The notes: generated by a model from the sequence alone, not told the origin. Positions 16,137 through 26,166 are shown, counted from the stretch's first letter. The stretch is DNA of 64,000 nt from Polaribacter sp. KT25b (GCF_900105145.1 NZ_LT629752.1:3291501-3355500), one strand, 5' to 3'. Made by a program: numbers and translations.

Positions 16137-17327
16137 TTGATTTGCTGCACAAACACAAATACCGCGTTATTTTTCTCTTCAATTGATGAAATTCCTTCCC
16201 AAATTTGGGAGACTTTAGGTTGTACAAAAAACATTTATTTTCATCCTGATTTTTTAAAATCCTTAGAAAAAAACCATCCAGAAATCAGCTTTTCTTATAT
16301 TGTTTTGGTTGATAACGAAAATCAACCTACTGCTTTTGCTAGTTTAAAACTAATTGATTTCCATATAAATTCTATTAAAAATGATTTCGAATTTTTAAAA
16401 GATATTGGTAGAAAACTACATGTATTTCCAGATAAAAAACCCTTAAAATTATTAATTTGTGGAAACACATTTGTGAGTGGAGAACACGGTGTTTTTATAA
16501 AGGAAAATCAAGATAAAAAAGCCATTGTTAAAGAACTTGCAGAAAGTATGAATCATTTTGTAAATTCTGATAAAAAACTAAAAAAACAAATTGATGCTTT
16601 TCTTGTAAAAGATTTTGCAAAAGAATCGTTATTTATTACGGATGCTTTAAAGGATTTTAGTTATCACCCATTTTCTGTAGAACCAAACATGAAGCTTCAA
16701 ATCCATGAAAATTGGCAAAATTTTGATGATTATTTGGCTTCAATGAAAACAAAGTTTAGAGTAAAAGCAAAAAAAGCTTTTAAACAAAGTTCATCAATTA
16801 TAATTAAAGAAATCACTTTAGAAAATCTTGATGAAATTTTACCAAAAATGACAGCTTTGTATACAAAAGTTGCTTTAAATGCTGGTTTTAATTTAGGTGT
16901 TTTTAATTTAGAAACTTATAGAAATCTAAAAGAAAATTTTGGTGATAATTACATTTTAAAATCTTACTGTTTAGATGACAAAGTTGTAGGTTTTATTTCG
17001 GGCATTATCAATAAAAACTCTTTAGACGCTCACTTTGTTGGTATCGATTATCAACTAAATAGAGAACACGCCATTTACCAAAGAATGCTGTACGATTATA
17101 TAGAAATTGCCATCAGTAAAAAGCTGAAAATTATTAATTTTGGTAGAACTGCTAGCGAAATAAAAAGTTCGGTTGGCGCAGTTCCGCAAGATTTAACCAT
17201 GTATCTTCGTCACAAGAAAACTATTAAAAACAAAATTTTAAAGTTATTTTTGCAAAGAGTTCAACCAACTCCATTTCAACAAAAATTTCCATTTAAAAAT
17301 TTAGAAATTTCTCATGAAAAACACTAA
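16137..17327 (+). CDS. GNAT/FemAB-like acyltransferase superfamily protein
   Basis: The 396-residue protein fits the peptidoglycan-biosynthesis-like GNAT family (COG3146-type): N-terminal FHPDFLKSLEKNHPE, a central linker and a C-terminal acetyltransferase-like fold with NREHAIYQRMLYDYIEIAI and INFGRTASEIKSS. Substrate is unknown. No ATG exists near the expected N-terminus; the first in-frame ATG would remove about 140 residues. A TTG at 16137-16139, 1 bp after the preceding stop, is the likely start. The end overlaps the TesB gene by 14 bp, suggesting one transcript. Confidence 0.7.
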   Translation: MICCTNTNTALFFSSIDEIPSQIWETLGCTKNIYFHPDFLKSLEKNHPEISFSYIVLVDNENQPTAFASLKLIDFHINSIKNDFEFLKDIGRKLHVFPDKKPLKLLICGNTFVSGEHGVFIKENQDKKAIVKELAESMNHFVNSDKKLKKQIDAFLVKDFAKESLFITDALKDFSYHPFSVEPNMKLQIHENWQNFDDYLASMKTKFRVKAKKAFKQSSSIIIKEITLENLDEILPKMTALYTKVALNAGFNLGVFNLETYRNLKENFGDNYILKSYCLDDKVVGFISGIINKNSLDAHFVGIDYQLNREHAIYQRMLYDYIEIAISKKLKIINFGRTASEIKSSVGAVPQDLTMYLRHKKTIKNKILKLFLQRVQPTPFQQKFPFKNLEISHEKH

Positions 17328-18180
17328 AGAATTAATTGCCCTTTTAGACTTAGACGATTTAGGAAACCATAATTTTAGCGGTAAAAGTGTAACTATTGGA
17401 AGTCCGCATGTTTTTGGCGGTCAAGTATTAGCACAAGCTATAAATGCTGCTTATAAAACAATACCAGAAAATCGTTTTCTACATTCTTTACATTCCTACT
17501 TTTTAGAAGCAGGCGATTTAACGATTCCTATAAATTACAATGTGCAAGAAGTAAGAAATGGTGGCAGTTTTTCTACGAGAAGAGTTACTGCAAGTCAAAA
17601 TGAAAAAACTATTTTTATTTTAGCAGCTTCATTTCACAGAAAAGAAGATGGTTTTGAGCATCAAACAACATTTGATCCAAACATAAAACAGCCAGAAAAA
17701 CTGTTAAGTTGGGATGATATGTTAGCACAATTTGGTGATTTTTTACCAAAACCTATGAAATACTTTTTAAGCATAGAAAGACCTATAGAATTTAAACCTG
17801 TTAGAATTCCGAATCCTTTACAACCAGAAAATTTACCGCCAAATGAGCAAGTTTGGTTTCGTTTAAAAGGCGAAAAACAAGCAATGGATTTTAGAACAAA
17901 ACAAGAAATCCTAACCTATATTTCTGATTATAATATTCTAAATCCAGCATTTAATCCAAATGCAAGCGAATATAATTTTGGCAATACACAAACGGCAAGT
18001 TTAGATCATTCTATGTGGTTTTTTAGAGATTTCGATTTTGATGATTGGATGTTGTATGTTGTAGAATCTCCAAATGCTTTTGGTGCAAGAGGTTTATCCA
18101 AAGGAAATATTTTTACAAGAGATGGTAAATTAGTTGCTTCGGTTGCTCAAGAAGGATTGTTAAGGCCGATTAAAAAGTAA
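17314..18180 (+). CDS. tesB: Acyl-CoA thioesterase II (TesB)
   Basis: The 288-residue protein is a double hot-dog thioesterase that cleaves acyl-CoA to free fatty acid and CoA in the cytoplasm. It has the TesB markers GQVLAQAINAAYKT and HSLHSYFLEAGD in the first half, RNGGSFSTRRVTASQ, and a second hot-dog half with SLDHSMWFFRDFDFDDWMLY. Family length is about 285. Its start overlaps the preceding gene by 14 bp. Confidence 0.93.
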   Translation: MKNTKELIALLDLDDLGNHNFSGKSVTIGSPHVFGGQVLAQAINAAYKTIPENRFLHSLHSYFLEAGDLTIPINYNVQEVRNGGSFSTRRVTASQNEKTIFILAASFHRKEDGFEHQTTFDPNIKQPEKLLSWDDMLAQFGDFLPKPMKYFLSIERPIEFKPVRIPNPLQPENLPPNEQVWFRLKGEKQAMDFRTKQEILTYISDYNILNPAFNPNASEYNFGNTQTASLDHSMWFFRDFDFDDWMLYVVESPNAFGARGLSKGNIFTRDGKLVASVAQEGLLRPIKK

Positions 18181-18217
18181 GCAGTAGCAGTAGTAAAATT
18201 AAAAAATTTAGAAAAAA

Positions 18218-18562
18218 ATGAATCCAATTACATATGTTTTAACCACAAATGGTTTATTGTTTTTATTGAGTGTTATTTTTTGGAAATTTCCGCCAAAAAA
18301 AATCAATAACATTTATGGTTATAGAACTTTTAAGGCAATGCAAAATGATGATATTTGGAAATTTGCTAACAGCACATTTAACAAAAATTTCCTTATCTAT
18401 GCAGGTATTTCATTTTTAGCGGCCTTAATTTTAGCAACTATTTCTGTGCAAGAATTAACTTGGCAACCAATGGTTTTAGTTATGTTATCGCTTTTAGTAA
18501 GTATTATAAAAACAGAAAGATCTTTATCTGATAATTTTACCGAAGAAGGAAAAAGAAAGTAA
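18218..18562 (+). CDS. SdpI-family small membrane protein
   Basis: The 114-residue protein has three hydrophobic helices (about 5-22, 58-77 and 83-98) and the SdpI-family segment INNIYGYRTFKAMQNDDIWKFAN near residues 29-50. SdpI is an immunity protein in Bacillus, but most family members in Bacteroidota have no known role. It is likely last in the plus-strand run beginning at 15242. Confidence 0.85.
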   Translation: MNPITYVLTTNGLLFLLSVIFWKFPPKKINNIYGYRTFKAMQNDDIWKFANSTFNKNFLIYAGISFLAALILATISVQELTWQPMVLVMLSLLVSIIKTERSLSDNFTEEGKRK

Positions 18563-18613
18563 GATCCTTATCATAACTTGAAAATATCAATTATTTTAAA
18601 TTATCTATTTTAT

Positions 18614-21094
18614 TTAAAAATTAGCAACAAAAGAAACCGATAAATTTCTTCCTGGAGAAGAAACACCAGAAGCAAATTCTATATAATGTTCATCAAATAA
18701 ATTACTTAATCTTGCTTGTACAGAAAAATTTTCACTTACAGCATAGCGGCTATTTACACCAAAAGTAACCCAACTTGGCGTACCAAAATAAATATCAACA
18801 TCATCCGTAGCATTTGCATCAACAATTGGTGTTAAATCATGATTATCAATTCCTTCTGTAAAATTAAAATCAGAAATATCTTTTTTACTATTAAATCTTA
18901 AAGCTGCTCCAACTTCTATTTTTTCTTTTTTATAATTGATTTCAAACTGCCCAAATAAAGGCGGAATTGATGACATTGGTTCTTCTGTATCATAAGTTCT
19001 TCCTTTTGTGTACGTAATAAAACCTGATGTATTAAAAGTATTAGAAAGTTTACCTAAATAACTAATTGTATATCCTGTTATAAACGCATTTCCTCTATTT
19101 TGATTTGCAACTGCGTTGCCATATTCTCCATCAAATAAAACTTGATCACTTCCATTGATTGTAAAACTGTCTCTAATAATATAATTATCTAATAACGTAT
19201 AAAATACATTTGCTCCTAAACGAAATTTCCTATTATTAAAATATTTCTGAATTCCGATTTCGGCATTATACGCAAATTCTGGTTTTACATCAATATTTGG
19301 TACTGTTACATCTCCACTTTTTTCACGAACTCTACCAACATCATCAATATTTGGCGAGCGAAATCCAGAAGATAAAACACTGTTTAATTGCCAATTTTTA
19401 GAAGGTTTATAAACGTAACCTAAAGTTGCTGTAACTGCCGAGTTGTTTGAGCTAATTTCTATTTCTGGAAGCTGTATAAAGGTTTGATCTATCCAAATTG
19501 CATGTAAGTTTGTATTTGTAAATCTAATTCCTGAATTTAAAGTTGATTTAGGATTAATATCTTGCCTGTAATCTACATATAATGCAGAACTTAAATAATC
19601 GCTTCCACCATCTGGATAACGAGATTGCACCTTAAAATCATCAGAAAAACCATTTATTTCTCCGTTTAAAATGTTTAAAGTTTTACCATATGAGTTGGAT
19701 GAAACTTCATTATAAGCAACCTCAAAACCATAGGATAAAGTTCTTGTTTTATCTTCTGTTAAAGGCACAGAAAAATCTCCATTCACACTAAAAACATCTA
19801 CATTTTCTTCTCTATAAGAACGATCTAAACTACCAAATTTTCGTTGAATTCTGCTTTCTTGTAAATTCTGATAAGCAGCGGTAATTGAACCACTTTCTAA
19901 CCAATTTTCAGAAGGTTTAATATCTAATCTAGAAGATATTAACAACCTTTTTTGTGGGCCATAATACCATTCTGCAAATTTTAAAGAAGAGACATCGTTT
20001 AAATCTGTTAACTCCGTTAAACGATCAAATCTTTGGATATCTGATGAAGTAGAATATTGTAAATTAATTTTTAAATCTGTGTTTTTAGATAACGGAACAA
20101 AGAATTTTTGCAACACATCTGTTTGATTATAATTTGTATTTCTTAATGTATTTGGATTAGCGTTTTTAGTTGGATTTTCATTATAATTTCCGTTTACATT
20201 TTCTGAATAGTAAAACACTTTTCCCCAATCAGAAAAACCATGATTTCTGTTTTTACCAGCTGTTAACTCGCCAAAATCTGAATACGAAATACTTGTAAAA
20301 GATGCCCAATTTTTAAAACTTAATTCTGAAGAAACATTGGTTGTAATTTCTTGATTTACGGTAGAATACCTAGAAAATAATTGACTAGAAACTTTATTTT
20401 CTTCGGATAATTTAGGCGTTTTTGTATAATAATGAATCACGCCACCTAAAGCATCAGAACCATAAATTACAGAAGAAGGTCCAAAAACAACTTCCGTTTT
20501 ATCTAATAAATTTGGCGCAATGGTAATTGAACTTTGCAAATGCCCTTTTCTATAAATAGCATTATTCATTCTAACACCATCAACTACTAACAAAACTCTG
20601 TTAGATTCCATTCCGCGAATTACCGGACTTCCTCCTCCAAATTGTGATTTTTGAACTTTAATTCCTGGAATTTCAGCTAATAAATCCGCAGAAGTTTGTG
20701 CAGAAATTTTTTGAATATCTTTTGATGAAAGCACAGCAATTTGTTCTGCAATTCTTTTCGATTTTTCTTCTTTCTTAAAAACAGAAATTACAATCTCATC
20801 TAATTGCTCAGAATGTTTGGTTAAATAAACTATAAAATTTTGTTGCTTTAAAATTGATTTTTTTAAGCTAAAATTTGCATAAGATAAATGAGAAAAAAGA
20901 ATTACATCATCCTTTTTAAAAGAGGAAACATCAGCTAAACCTAAATAATTTGTGGTTAAACTAATAGTTTTATCCTTATTAAAAATAGTAACATTATTTA
21001 TTTTCTTACCTGTTTTTTTGTCTAAAACTTTTATTTCTTGTGCAAAAGTTGTACTACTAAAAAAAACTATAAATACTAAAAAAATATACTTCAT
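18614..21094 (-). CDS. TonB-dependent receptor (BtuB/FepA-like)
   Basis: The 826-residue protein has a signal peptide (cleavage near TFAQ), a carboxypeptidase-regulatory-like domain (about 20-90), a plug with IPGIKVQKSQFGGGSPVIRGMES and VVFGPSSVIYGSDALGGVI, and a beta-barrel ending in F (VSFVANF). The substrate is not evident; metal chelates or heme are possible. The start ATG at 21092-21094 is used; a slightly longer TTG version would overlap the recO stop. It follows recO by 2 bp, so it seems to be the last gene of porZ-recO-receptor. Confidence 0.9.
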   Translation of the reverse strand: MKYIFLVFIVFFSSTTFAQEIKVLDKKTGKKINNVTIFNKDKTISLTTNYLGLADVSSFKKDDVILFSHLSYANFSLKKSILKQQNFIVYLTKHSEQLDEIVISVFKKEEKSKRIAEQIAVLSSKDIQKISAQTSADLLAEIPGIKVQKSQFGGGSPVIRGMESNRVLLVVDGVRMNNAIYRKGHLQSSITIAPNLLDKTEVVFGPSSVIYGSDALGGVIHYYTKTPKLSEENKVSSQLFSRYSTVNQEITTNVSSELSFKNWASFTSISYSDFGELTAGKNRNHGFSDWGKVFYYSENVNGNYNENPTKNANPNTLRNTNYNQTDVLQKFFVPLSKNTDLKINLQYSTSSDIQRFDRLTELTDLNDVSSLKFAEWYYGPQKRLLISSRLDIKPSENWLESGSITAAYQNLQESRIQRKFGSLDRSYREENVDVFSVNGDFSVPLTEDKTRTLSYGFEVAYNEVSSNSYGKTLNILNGEINGFSDDFKVQSRYPDGGSDYLSSALYVDYRQDINPKSTLNSGIRFTNTNLHAIWIDQTFIQLPEIEISSNNSAVTATLGYVYKPSKNWQLNSVLSSGFRSPNIDDVGRVREKSGDVTVPNIDVKPEFAYNAEIGIQKYFNNRKFRLGANVFYTLLDNYIIRDSFTINGSDQVLFDGEYGNAVANQNRGNAFITGYTISYLGKLSNTFNTSGFITYTKGRTYDTEEPMSSIPPLFGQFEINYKKEKIEVGAALRFNSKKDISDFNFTEGIDNHDLTPIVDANATDDVDIYFGTPSWVTFGVNSRYAVSENFSVQARLSNLFDEHYIEFASGVSSPGRNLSVSFVANF

Positions 21095-21096
21095 TA

Positions 21097-21819
21097 TCAA
21101 CTAAAAACGGTTTCTAAGACTTGTAAAGATTTTGGGGTTCTAAAATTACCCAAATGTAATTTAAAATATTGTATAATTACTTGCAAAACTAATTGCCTTT
21201 CAACTTTGCTGTAAGTAACATTTTCTAGTGTATCAAAAATTATGCCTAATAGCTTTTTAAATTGATTAAAATCATTCTTCGAAATCACATTTTTTTCATA
21301 AATATTATCAGAAAAAACACCATCTAACAAATCAAATCCTTTTTTATTTATTTCTGATGTATCAGGATAAAAGCCCAAAAAACCAGTTAAATTTAATAAA
21401 AATAACAAATGAAAATTGGCAACTTTATCATGCATATCTAACCATATAAAAGCGGTTTCTAAATATTTATAAAGTGCAGAATTTTGTTCTTCTTCTTGAA
21501 TTGAGCTAGATAAAACTTCTGATAAAAAAAGTACAACAGATTGTTTTACAATATCTGTATGAAATGTTTTATAAGGATGAATTACTTGTACTTCTTTTAT
21601 AGAATTTAAAGTGTTCTTATTGTTGTGATTTGCAACAATTCTTAATTGTGTTAATGGTTGAAAATACGCTGCTTTTAATCCAGATTTTTTGGGTTTTAAA
21701 ATACCTCTTACTAAATAACTTTTAACACCTTCTTCTTGCGTGTAGCATTTTACGATTAAGCTTGTATCACCAAATTTTAGTGCACTTAAAACAATTGCTT
21801 TTGTAGTTACAATTGCCAT
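21097..21819 (-). CDS. recO: DNA repair protein RecO
   Basis: The 240-residue protein starts with the OB-fold N-terminal domain (TTKAIVLSALKFGDTSLIVKCYTQEEG, then SYLVRGI) followed by a helical domain. RecO helps RecA load onto SSB-coated single-stranded DNA in RecFOR recombination. The Cys zinc-finger cluster of some RecO proteins is absent, as in other flavobacteria. The ATG overlaps the porZ stop by one base (TAATG), so translation is coupled. Confidence 0.93.
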   Translation of the reverse strand: MAIVTTKAIVLSALKFGDTSLIVKCYTQEEGVKSYLVRGILKPKKSGLKAAYFQPLTQLRIVANHNNKNTLNSIKEVQVIHPYKTFHTDIVKQSVVLFLSEVLSSSIQEEEQNSALYKYLETAFIWLDMHDKVANFHLLFLLNLTGFLGFYPDTSEINKKGFDLLDGVFSDNIYEKNVISKNDFNQFKKLLGIIFDTLENVTYSKVERQLVLQVIIQYFKLHLGNFRTPKSLQVLETVFS

Positions 21820-24146
21820 TAATTTACAATTGCAATTTTAGTTGTAGACGTTTCTGAGCCATCATCGTTAACTAAAAGCACAATATAAATACCAGAGGCT
21901 ACTTTTTTACCTGCTAAGTTTTTTTTATTCCAAACTACTTTACCTCCTTGCAATTCTTGCCCTTCTACCACATTGGTTTCATAAACTAAATTACCAGCAA
22001 CATCTAGTATTTTTACGTTGGTTCCGTTTGGTAAATGTGTTCCGTTTCTACCATCAATAGTAATAGTTTCGTGATTTTTTAAAGCAGGATTTGGATATGC
22101 ATACACATCTCCTAAAACCTCACCAAAAGTTGCTACTTTACTATTATAAGCAACAATGCCTTTTTCTGTAGCAAAATATACTTTTCCGTTAGAAGTATCT
22201 GTTCTAATTTTTAAAATTTGATTCGATGGTAAAGGTGAATTTACTTTACTAAAATTTGCTAAAGTAGTTTGCCCAGACGGATTAGTATATAAAACACCTC
22301 CACTATCTGTACCAAACCATTTATTATCTGCACCATCAACATTTATAGAATTAATTCTTTGATCTCCTAATAAACGTTCTCCAACTCCGTTTTCTTCTAT
22401 AACAATTGGTTCTGCATTTAGCACATCAGCATCAAAAACTCCGGAAGCATTTCTGTACACAACCATTCCTGATCTTGTACCTAACCAAACTCTATTACTT
22501 TTATCTACAGCTACAGTTAACACATCCGTATCTGGTAAATTACCAAGATTTTCCGTTGCAATTAACGCCTTTTTTCTACTGCCATTTTCGTTAAAAACAA
22601 AAACTCCACTTCTTCTTGAACCAAACCAAATGCTGTTAGAGTTATCTACAACCATTTCACTTAAACCAAAAGCAGTACTTGTTTTTACAGATGACATATC
22701 ATAACTAGACCATTGCCCAGAAGGCGAAAGTTTTTTTAACTCGTTTGTAACACCAATATTAGTAACCCACAAATTACCTTGGCTATCAAAAGCAGTACCA
22801 CTTATTCTAATAGTAACAGAACCTGGATCGCTTAATCGTATATCTTCTAAAGGACTATTTAAATGGTTATAGAATGTTTCAATTTCATCATTTTCTACTA
22901 CTAATAATCCTCCGGTTGAAACACTATTTATAGCGCCAGTATCTCCAAAAGAACTTATATAAACTTTATTCTCTGCATTAGGGTCTATAGTGATGTAATT
23001 TAAATCCATAAGAGGAAAATCTGGATTGAATTTTGTGTTTATCCAATTTTCTCCATTAAAATGACTAAATCCTTGTTTGTTTTGTATTGGCGTATAAGTA
23101 ACATCATAACCACCATAAACAACCCAAAGATTATCATCTTTTACTGCTATTGAAAAAACATCATTAGACAAAGGTCCTTCTGGATGAATTTCTTGAAACG
23201 AATTTATTTGACTTATACTCGTTTTTAAAACTCCGAATTCTTTAGTTGCTAAATAGATGTTATTATTCTCAAAAAAAGCATTTAATAATGTAAAATCGAA
23301 ATCTACATTTGAGATAAATTCTGCAATTTGATTTTCTGTTACATCAAGCACAATTGCTTTTTTATTTAGTGCAATTGTTAAATTAGTACTCGACGATTTT
23401 AAACCAATTATGGTTTCGGAAAAATCTCTAATTTGAGTTAGAACACCATTGTTAAGCCAGAATAACCTAGAGCCTTCTGTAACATAAATTTTAGTATTAA
23501 AAACAGATATATTACTAAAATTACGACCATTAAATTGTTGGTCCCAATTCTTAAAATCAATTAAAAGATTACTAGAAACAGTTGCAATAAAAATTCCATC
23601 TTCTGTAACTGCATAAATTTTTCCATCAGAAATAATAGTTTTATTTATTAATAATGATGTTGAACTGTTGCCTATAAAAAAAGTATCACCAAATTCTAAT
23701 TTTTCAATATCATATTCTACAATTGCAAATGGTGTTGATAAATATAATGTATTTCCAAATTCAGAAATATGATTGATGCTTTTTTCTCCCGTTTGATTAA
23801 AATTTATAATATCTGATGAAATTGTAACACTGTCATCTTCATCAATTACTTCAATTAATCCGTTTTGATAACCAATAACCAACCTATTAAAAGTTGCATT
23901 ATAATGAATTGAAGACGTAGTTTCGCCTGATAAACCCTGAATTGATGAAAGTTTTTTAGTCTCTAAAGTCGTTTCATTAAAAGTAAAAATGGCGTTATCA
24001 ACCAAAGCGTAAATAATATTATCAACTTTTACAAAATCTTTTACGTTGTTGTAAGAATAGAAATCTTCCCAAGAATCGCTGTAATCTACTTGAGCAGAAA
24101 CAGATATCGAGCTTAAAAAAAGGAAAAGAAAAATTAACTTTTTCAT
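21819..24146 (-). CDS. porZ: Type IX secretion attachment-complex protein PorZ
   Basis: The 775-residue exported protein has a signal peptide (MKKLIFLFLFLSSISVSA), two seven-bladed beta-propellers with two-component-regulator-propeller repeats (for example NSIWFGSRRSGVFVF, NRVWLGTRSGMVVY, NKWFGTDSGGVLY), and a C-terminal beta-sandwich with T9SS type A sorting features (YAYPNPALKNHETITI, ASGIYIVLL). Length and domain order match Porphyromonas PorZ (about 776 residues), part of the surface PorU-PorV-PorQ-PorZ complex that delivers anionic LPS for cargo attachment. Its link to recO is seen in many Bacteroidota. A -7 box match lies upstream at 24164-24171. Confidence 0.85.
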   Translation of the reverse strand: MKKLIFLFLFLSSISVSAQVDYSDSWEDFYSYNNVKDFVKVDNIIYALVDNAIFTFNETTLETKKLSSIQGLSGETTSSIHYNATFNRLVIGYQNGLIEVIDEDDSVTISSDIINFNQTGEKSINHISEFGNTLYLSTPFAIVEYDIEKLEFGDTFFIGNSSTSLLINKTIISDGKIYAVTEDGIFIATVSSNLLIDFKNWDQQFNGRNFSNISVFNTKIYVTEGSRLFWLNNGVLTQIRDFSETIIGLKSSSTNLTIALNKKAIVLDVTENQIAEFISNVDFDFTLLNAFFENNNIYLATKEFGVLKTSISQINSFQEIHPEGPLSNDVFSIAVKDDNLWVVYGGYDVTYTPIQNKQGFSHFNGENWINTKFNPDFPLMDLNYITIDPNAENKVYISSFGDTGAINSVSTGGLLVVENDEIETFYNHLNSPLEDIRLSDPGSVTIRISGTAFDSQGNLWVTNIGVTNELKKLSPSGQWSSYDMSSVKTSTAFGLSEMVVDNSNSIWFGSRRSGVFVFNENGSRKKALIATENLGNLPDTDVLTVAVDKSNRVWLGTRSGMVVYRNASGVFDADVLNAEPIVIEENGVGERLLGDQRINSINVDGADNKWFGTDSGGVLYTNPSGQTTLANFSKVNSPLPSNQILKIRTDTSNGKVYFATEKGIVAYNSKVATFGEVLGDVYAYPNPALKNHETITIDGRNGTHLPNGTNVKILDVAGNLVYETNVVEGQELQGGKVVWNKKNLAGKKVASGIYIVLLVNDDGSETSTTKIAIVN

Positions 24147-24163
24147 GTTTGTGTTTATAAATT

Positions 24164-24171
24164 CAAAGATA
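24164..24171 (-). promoter_or_regulatory. Candidate -7 box of porZ-recO
   Basis: Reads TATCTTTG on the minus strand, an exact TAnnTTTG match 17 bp upstream of the porZ ATG. No TTG at standard distance. Confidence 0.4.
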
Positions 24172-24232
24172 TTTAATTATTGTAGAATAACGATAAAAAC
24201 AGGTATATTAGTACAAAAATGAATCCCTTTTT

Positions 24233-24703
24233 ATGAGTTTAGAAATTGAAAGAAAATTTTTAGTAGAAAATGAAGATTTTAAAAAAGAATGTTATCAGAA
24301 AAAATTGGTAAAACAAGGATATTTAAATTCTGATAAAAATAGAACTGTTAGAATTAGAATTGCTGATGATAAAGGTTTTATAACCATCAAAGGAAAATCT
24401 AACGAAACAGGAACAACACGTTTTGAGTGGGAAAAAGAAATTGATATTCTTGAAGCAGAACAATTACTTTTATTATGTGAACCTTCAATAATTGATAAAA
24501 CACGATTTTATGTAAAAAGCGACAATCATATGTATGAAGTTGATGAATTTTACGGCGATAACAAAGGATTAATTGTTGCTGAAATTGAATTAACTTCAGA
24601 AAACGAAGAATTTAAAAAACCTTCTTGGTTAGGCAAAGAAGTAACAGGAAACATAAAATATTACAATTCTAGTTTAAGCAAAAATCCTTTTAAAAACTGG
24701 TAA
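24233..24703 (+). CDS. CYTH-domain triphosphatase/adenylate-cyclase-like protein
   Basis: The 156-residue protein begins with the signature EIERKFLV at residues 4-11 and has alternating charged beta-strand motifs (TVRIRIADDKGFITIKG, YEVDEFYGDNKGLIVAEIEL) that form the metal-filled tunnel of CYTH enzymes. Bacterial members hydrolyse inorganic triphosphate or act on nucleotides; the substrate here is not determined. It ends 3 bp from the convergent PAQR gene. Confidence 0.9.
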   Translation: MSLEIERKFLVENEDFKKECYQKKLVKQGYLNSDKNRTVRIRIADDKGFITIKGKSNETGTTRFEWEKEIDILEAEQLLLLCEPSIIDKTRFYVKSDNHMYEVDEFYGDNKGLIVAEIELTSENEEFKKPSWLGKEVTGNIKYYNSSLSKNPFKNW

Positions 24704-24706
24704 TTT

Positions 24707-25345
24707 TTAAAGATTATAGATCGCTATAAAATGACTAATACTACCGAGTAAAACAAAAACGTGAAAAATAAAGTGATTATAAGGTATTTTTTTAATGGAA
24801 TACAAAATAGCACCTATTGAGTAAAAAACACCTCCACCAATTAAAAATTGTAAACCTTCTGGCGTTAAACTTTGCATTAATGGTTTTATAAAAAAAACTA
24901 CTTGCCAACCCATTAATAAATACATTGCTGTAGAAATTTTATCGAATCTACCTGTAAAAAAGAGTTTTAAAATAACGCCTGTTAAAGCAAAAAGCCACAC
25001 AAATAAAAACATATACCAGCCTAAATTAGAATCTAAACCAACTAAACAAAACGGAGAATAACTACCAGCAATTAGCACATAAATTGCAGAATGATCAAAA
25101 ATATTTAGTTTTCTTCTTTTCTTCGGATTTTTAGCTGCATGATAAAAAGTAGACGCAGCATATAAAATAATTAAACTTAAACCGTAAATAATAAAACTTA
25201 CGGGTTTCCAAAAACCAGTAAATTCAATAGATTTAAATATTATAAAAGGAAAAGCAATAACACTTAAAACTAAGCCAAAACCATGAGAAATTACATTTAA
25301 CTTCTCTTCGGTATTACTATAACGGTGATTTAAACTCTCGCTCAT
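24707..25345 (-). CDS. PAQR/hemolysin III family membrane protein
   Basis: The 212-residue protein has seven predicted membrane helices and the family motifs EKLNVISHGFG near the N-terminus, AASTFYHAAKN, FDHSAIYVLIAGSYSPF and FHVFVLLGSISHFIAIY at the C-terminus. The conserved His and Asp residues fit the zinc site of PAQR hydrolases. Although named for hemolysis, members are probably lipid hydrolases or membrane-fluidity sensors. It overlaps the end of the acyltransferase gene by 29 bp, so both are probably made from one mRNA. Confidence 0.9.
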   Translation of the reverse strand: MSESLNHRYSNTEEKLNVISHGFGLVLSVIAFPFIIFKSIEFTGFWKPVSFIIYGLSLIILYAASTFYHAAKNPKKRRKLNIFDHSAIYVLIAGSYSPFCLVGLDSNLGWYMFLFVWLFALTGVILKLFFTGRFDKISTAMYLLMGWQVVFFIKPLMQSLTPEGLQFLIGGGVFYSIGAILYSIKKIPYNHFIFHVFVLLGSISHFIAIYNL

Positions 25346-26108
25346 TATTTGGTCTATTTGTATCGTTCATAAATTTTTTATCACTCAATAAATCGTCTTC
25401 AATAATTTTAAAAACTTTTTGTTTCAAGTTCTCCATATCTTCCATTTTTAAACCCTTAGTTTCTATAAATCTATGTTGATGGATTCTAAAAACTCCAGGA
25501 CTTCCTTTAAAAAAATCCCAAGAAAACAAGCGTTTACAATCGTAATAAACTTGCGGTACAATTGGTGTTTCAAACTCAATAGCCAAACTAAAAGCACCAT
25601 TTTTAAAAGGAGCCAAAACAACATCTTCAGTTGGCACTAATCCTTCAGGAAAAATTGCCATACTTGTGCCGTCATGCAATCTTTTCTTAGCCATTTTATA
25701 CACTCTTTTTCTACTTTCAGGATTATTTCTATCAACAACAATAACTACTTTTTTGTAGAAATAACCAAAAACTGGTATTTTACCCAACTCATGTTTTCCA
25801 ACAAAAACTATTGGGTTTTTACTCAAAGCAATTAACACAAAAGCATCCATTAATGATGCATGATTTGGGCAAAACATATAACTCTTGTCACTTTCTGTTA
25901 TCTGATCATTTTGTACCTTTAAACGAAATCCCATTCCGTAAATTAAAATTTTAGATAAAATTCTGGCAACTTTCCAAAAATTATGATATTGTTCTTCTTT
26001 AAAAGTGAATATCAACAAAAAAGGAGACAAAATTAAAATGGTTACAATCATTAAAATGTAAAACCAAATTCGCCAAATTAATAGAAAAGGAATTTTTATA
26101 AACTTCAC
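25317..26108 (-). CDS. 1-acyl-sn-glycerol-3-phosphate acyltransferase (PlsC-like)
   Basis: A membrane acyltransferase with an N-terminal hydrophobic helix pair, NHASLMDAF (the HX4D catalytic motif) and IFPEGLVPT (block III), plus VDRNNPESRKRVYKMAKKRL between them. It should acylate lysophosphatidate to phosphatidate. No ATG lies near the expected start. A GTG at 26106-26108 gives VKFIKIPFLLIWRIWFYIL, the usual N-terminus of flavobacterial members, and a -7 box lies 33 bp upstream, so the 263-residue form is preferred over a longer one starting TTG at 26183. The longer form would overlap the trpS promoter. Confidence 0.88.
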   Translation of the reverse strand: MKFIKIPFLLIWRIWFYILMIVTILILSPFLLIFTFKEEQYHNFWKVARILSKILIYGMGFRLKVQNDQITESDKSYMFCPNHASLMDAFVLIALSKNPIVFVGKHELGKIPVFGYFYKKVVIVVDRNNPESRKRVYKMAKKRLHDGTSMAIFPEGLVPTEDVVLAPFKNGAFSLAIEFETPIVPQVYYDCKRLFSWDFFKGSPGVFRIHQHRFIETKGLKMEDMENLKQKVFKIIEDDLLSDKKFMNDTNRPNNEREFKSPL

Positions 26109-26140
26109 AGATAGAATTAAATAGTAATTAAAATAATGAG

Positions 26141-26148
26141 CAAAAGTA
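26141..26148 (-). promoter_or_regulatory. Candidate -7 box of the acyltransferase gene
   Basis: Reads TACTTTTG on the minus strand (TAnnTTTG), 33 bp before the GTG at 26108. It lies inside the longer alternative reading and so argues for the GTG start. Confidence 0.45.
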
Positions 26149-26166
26149 GTAATATTCTTTTGTTTA

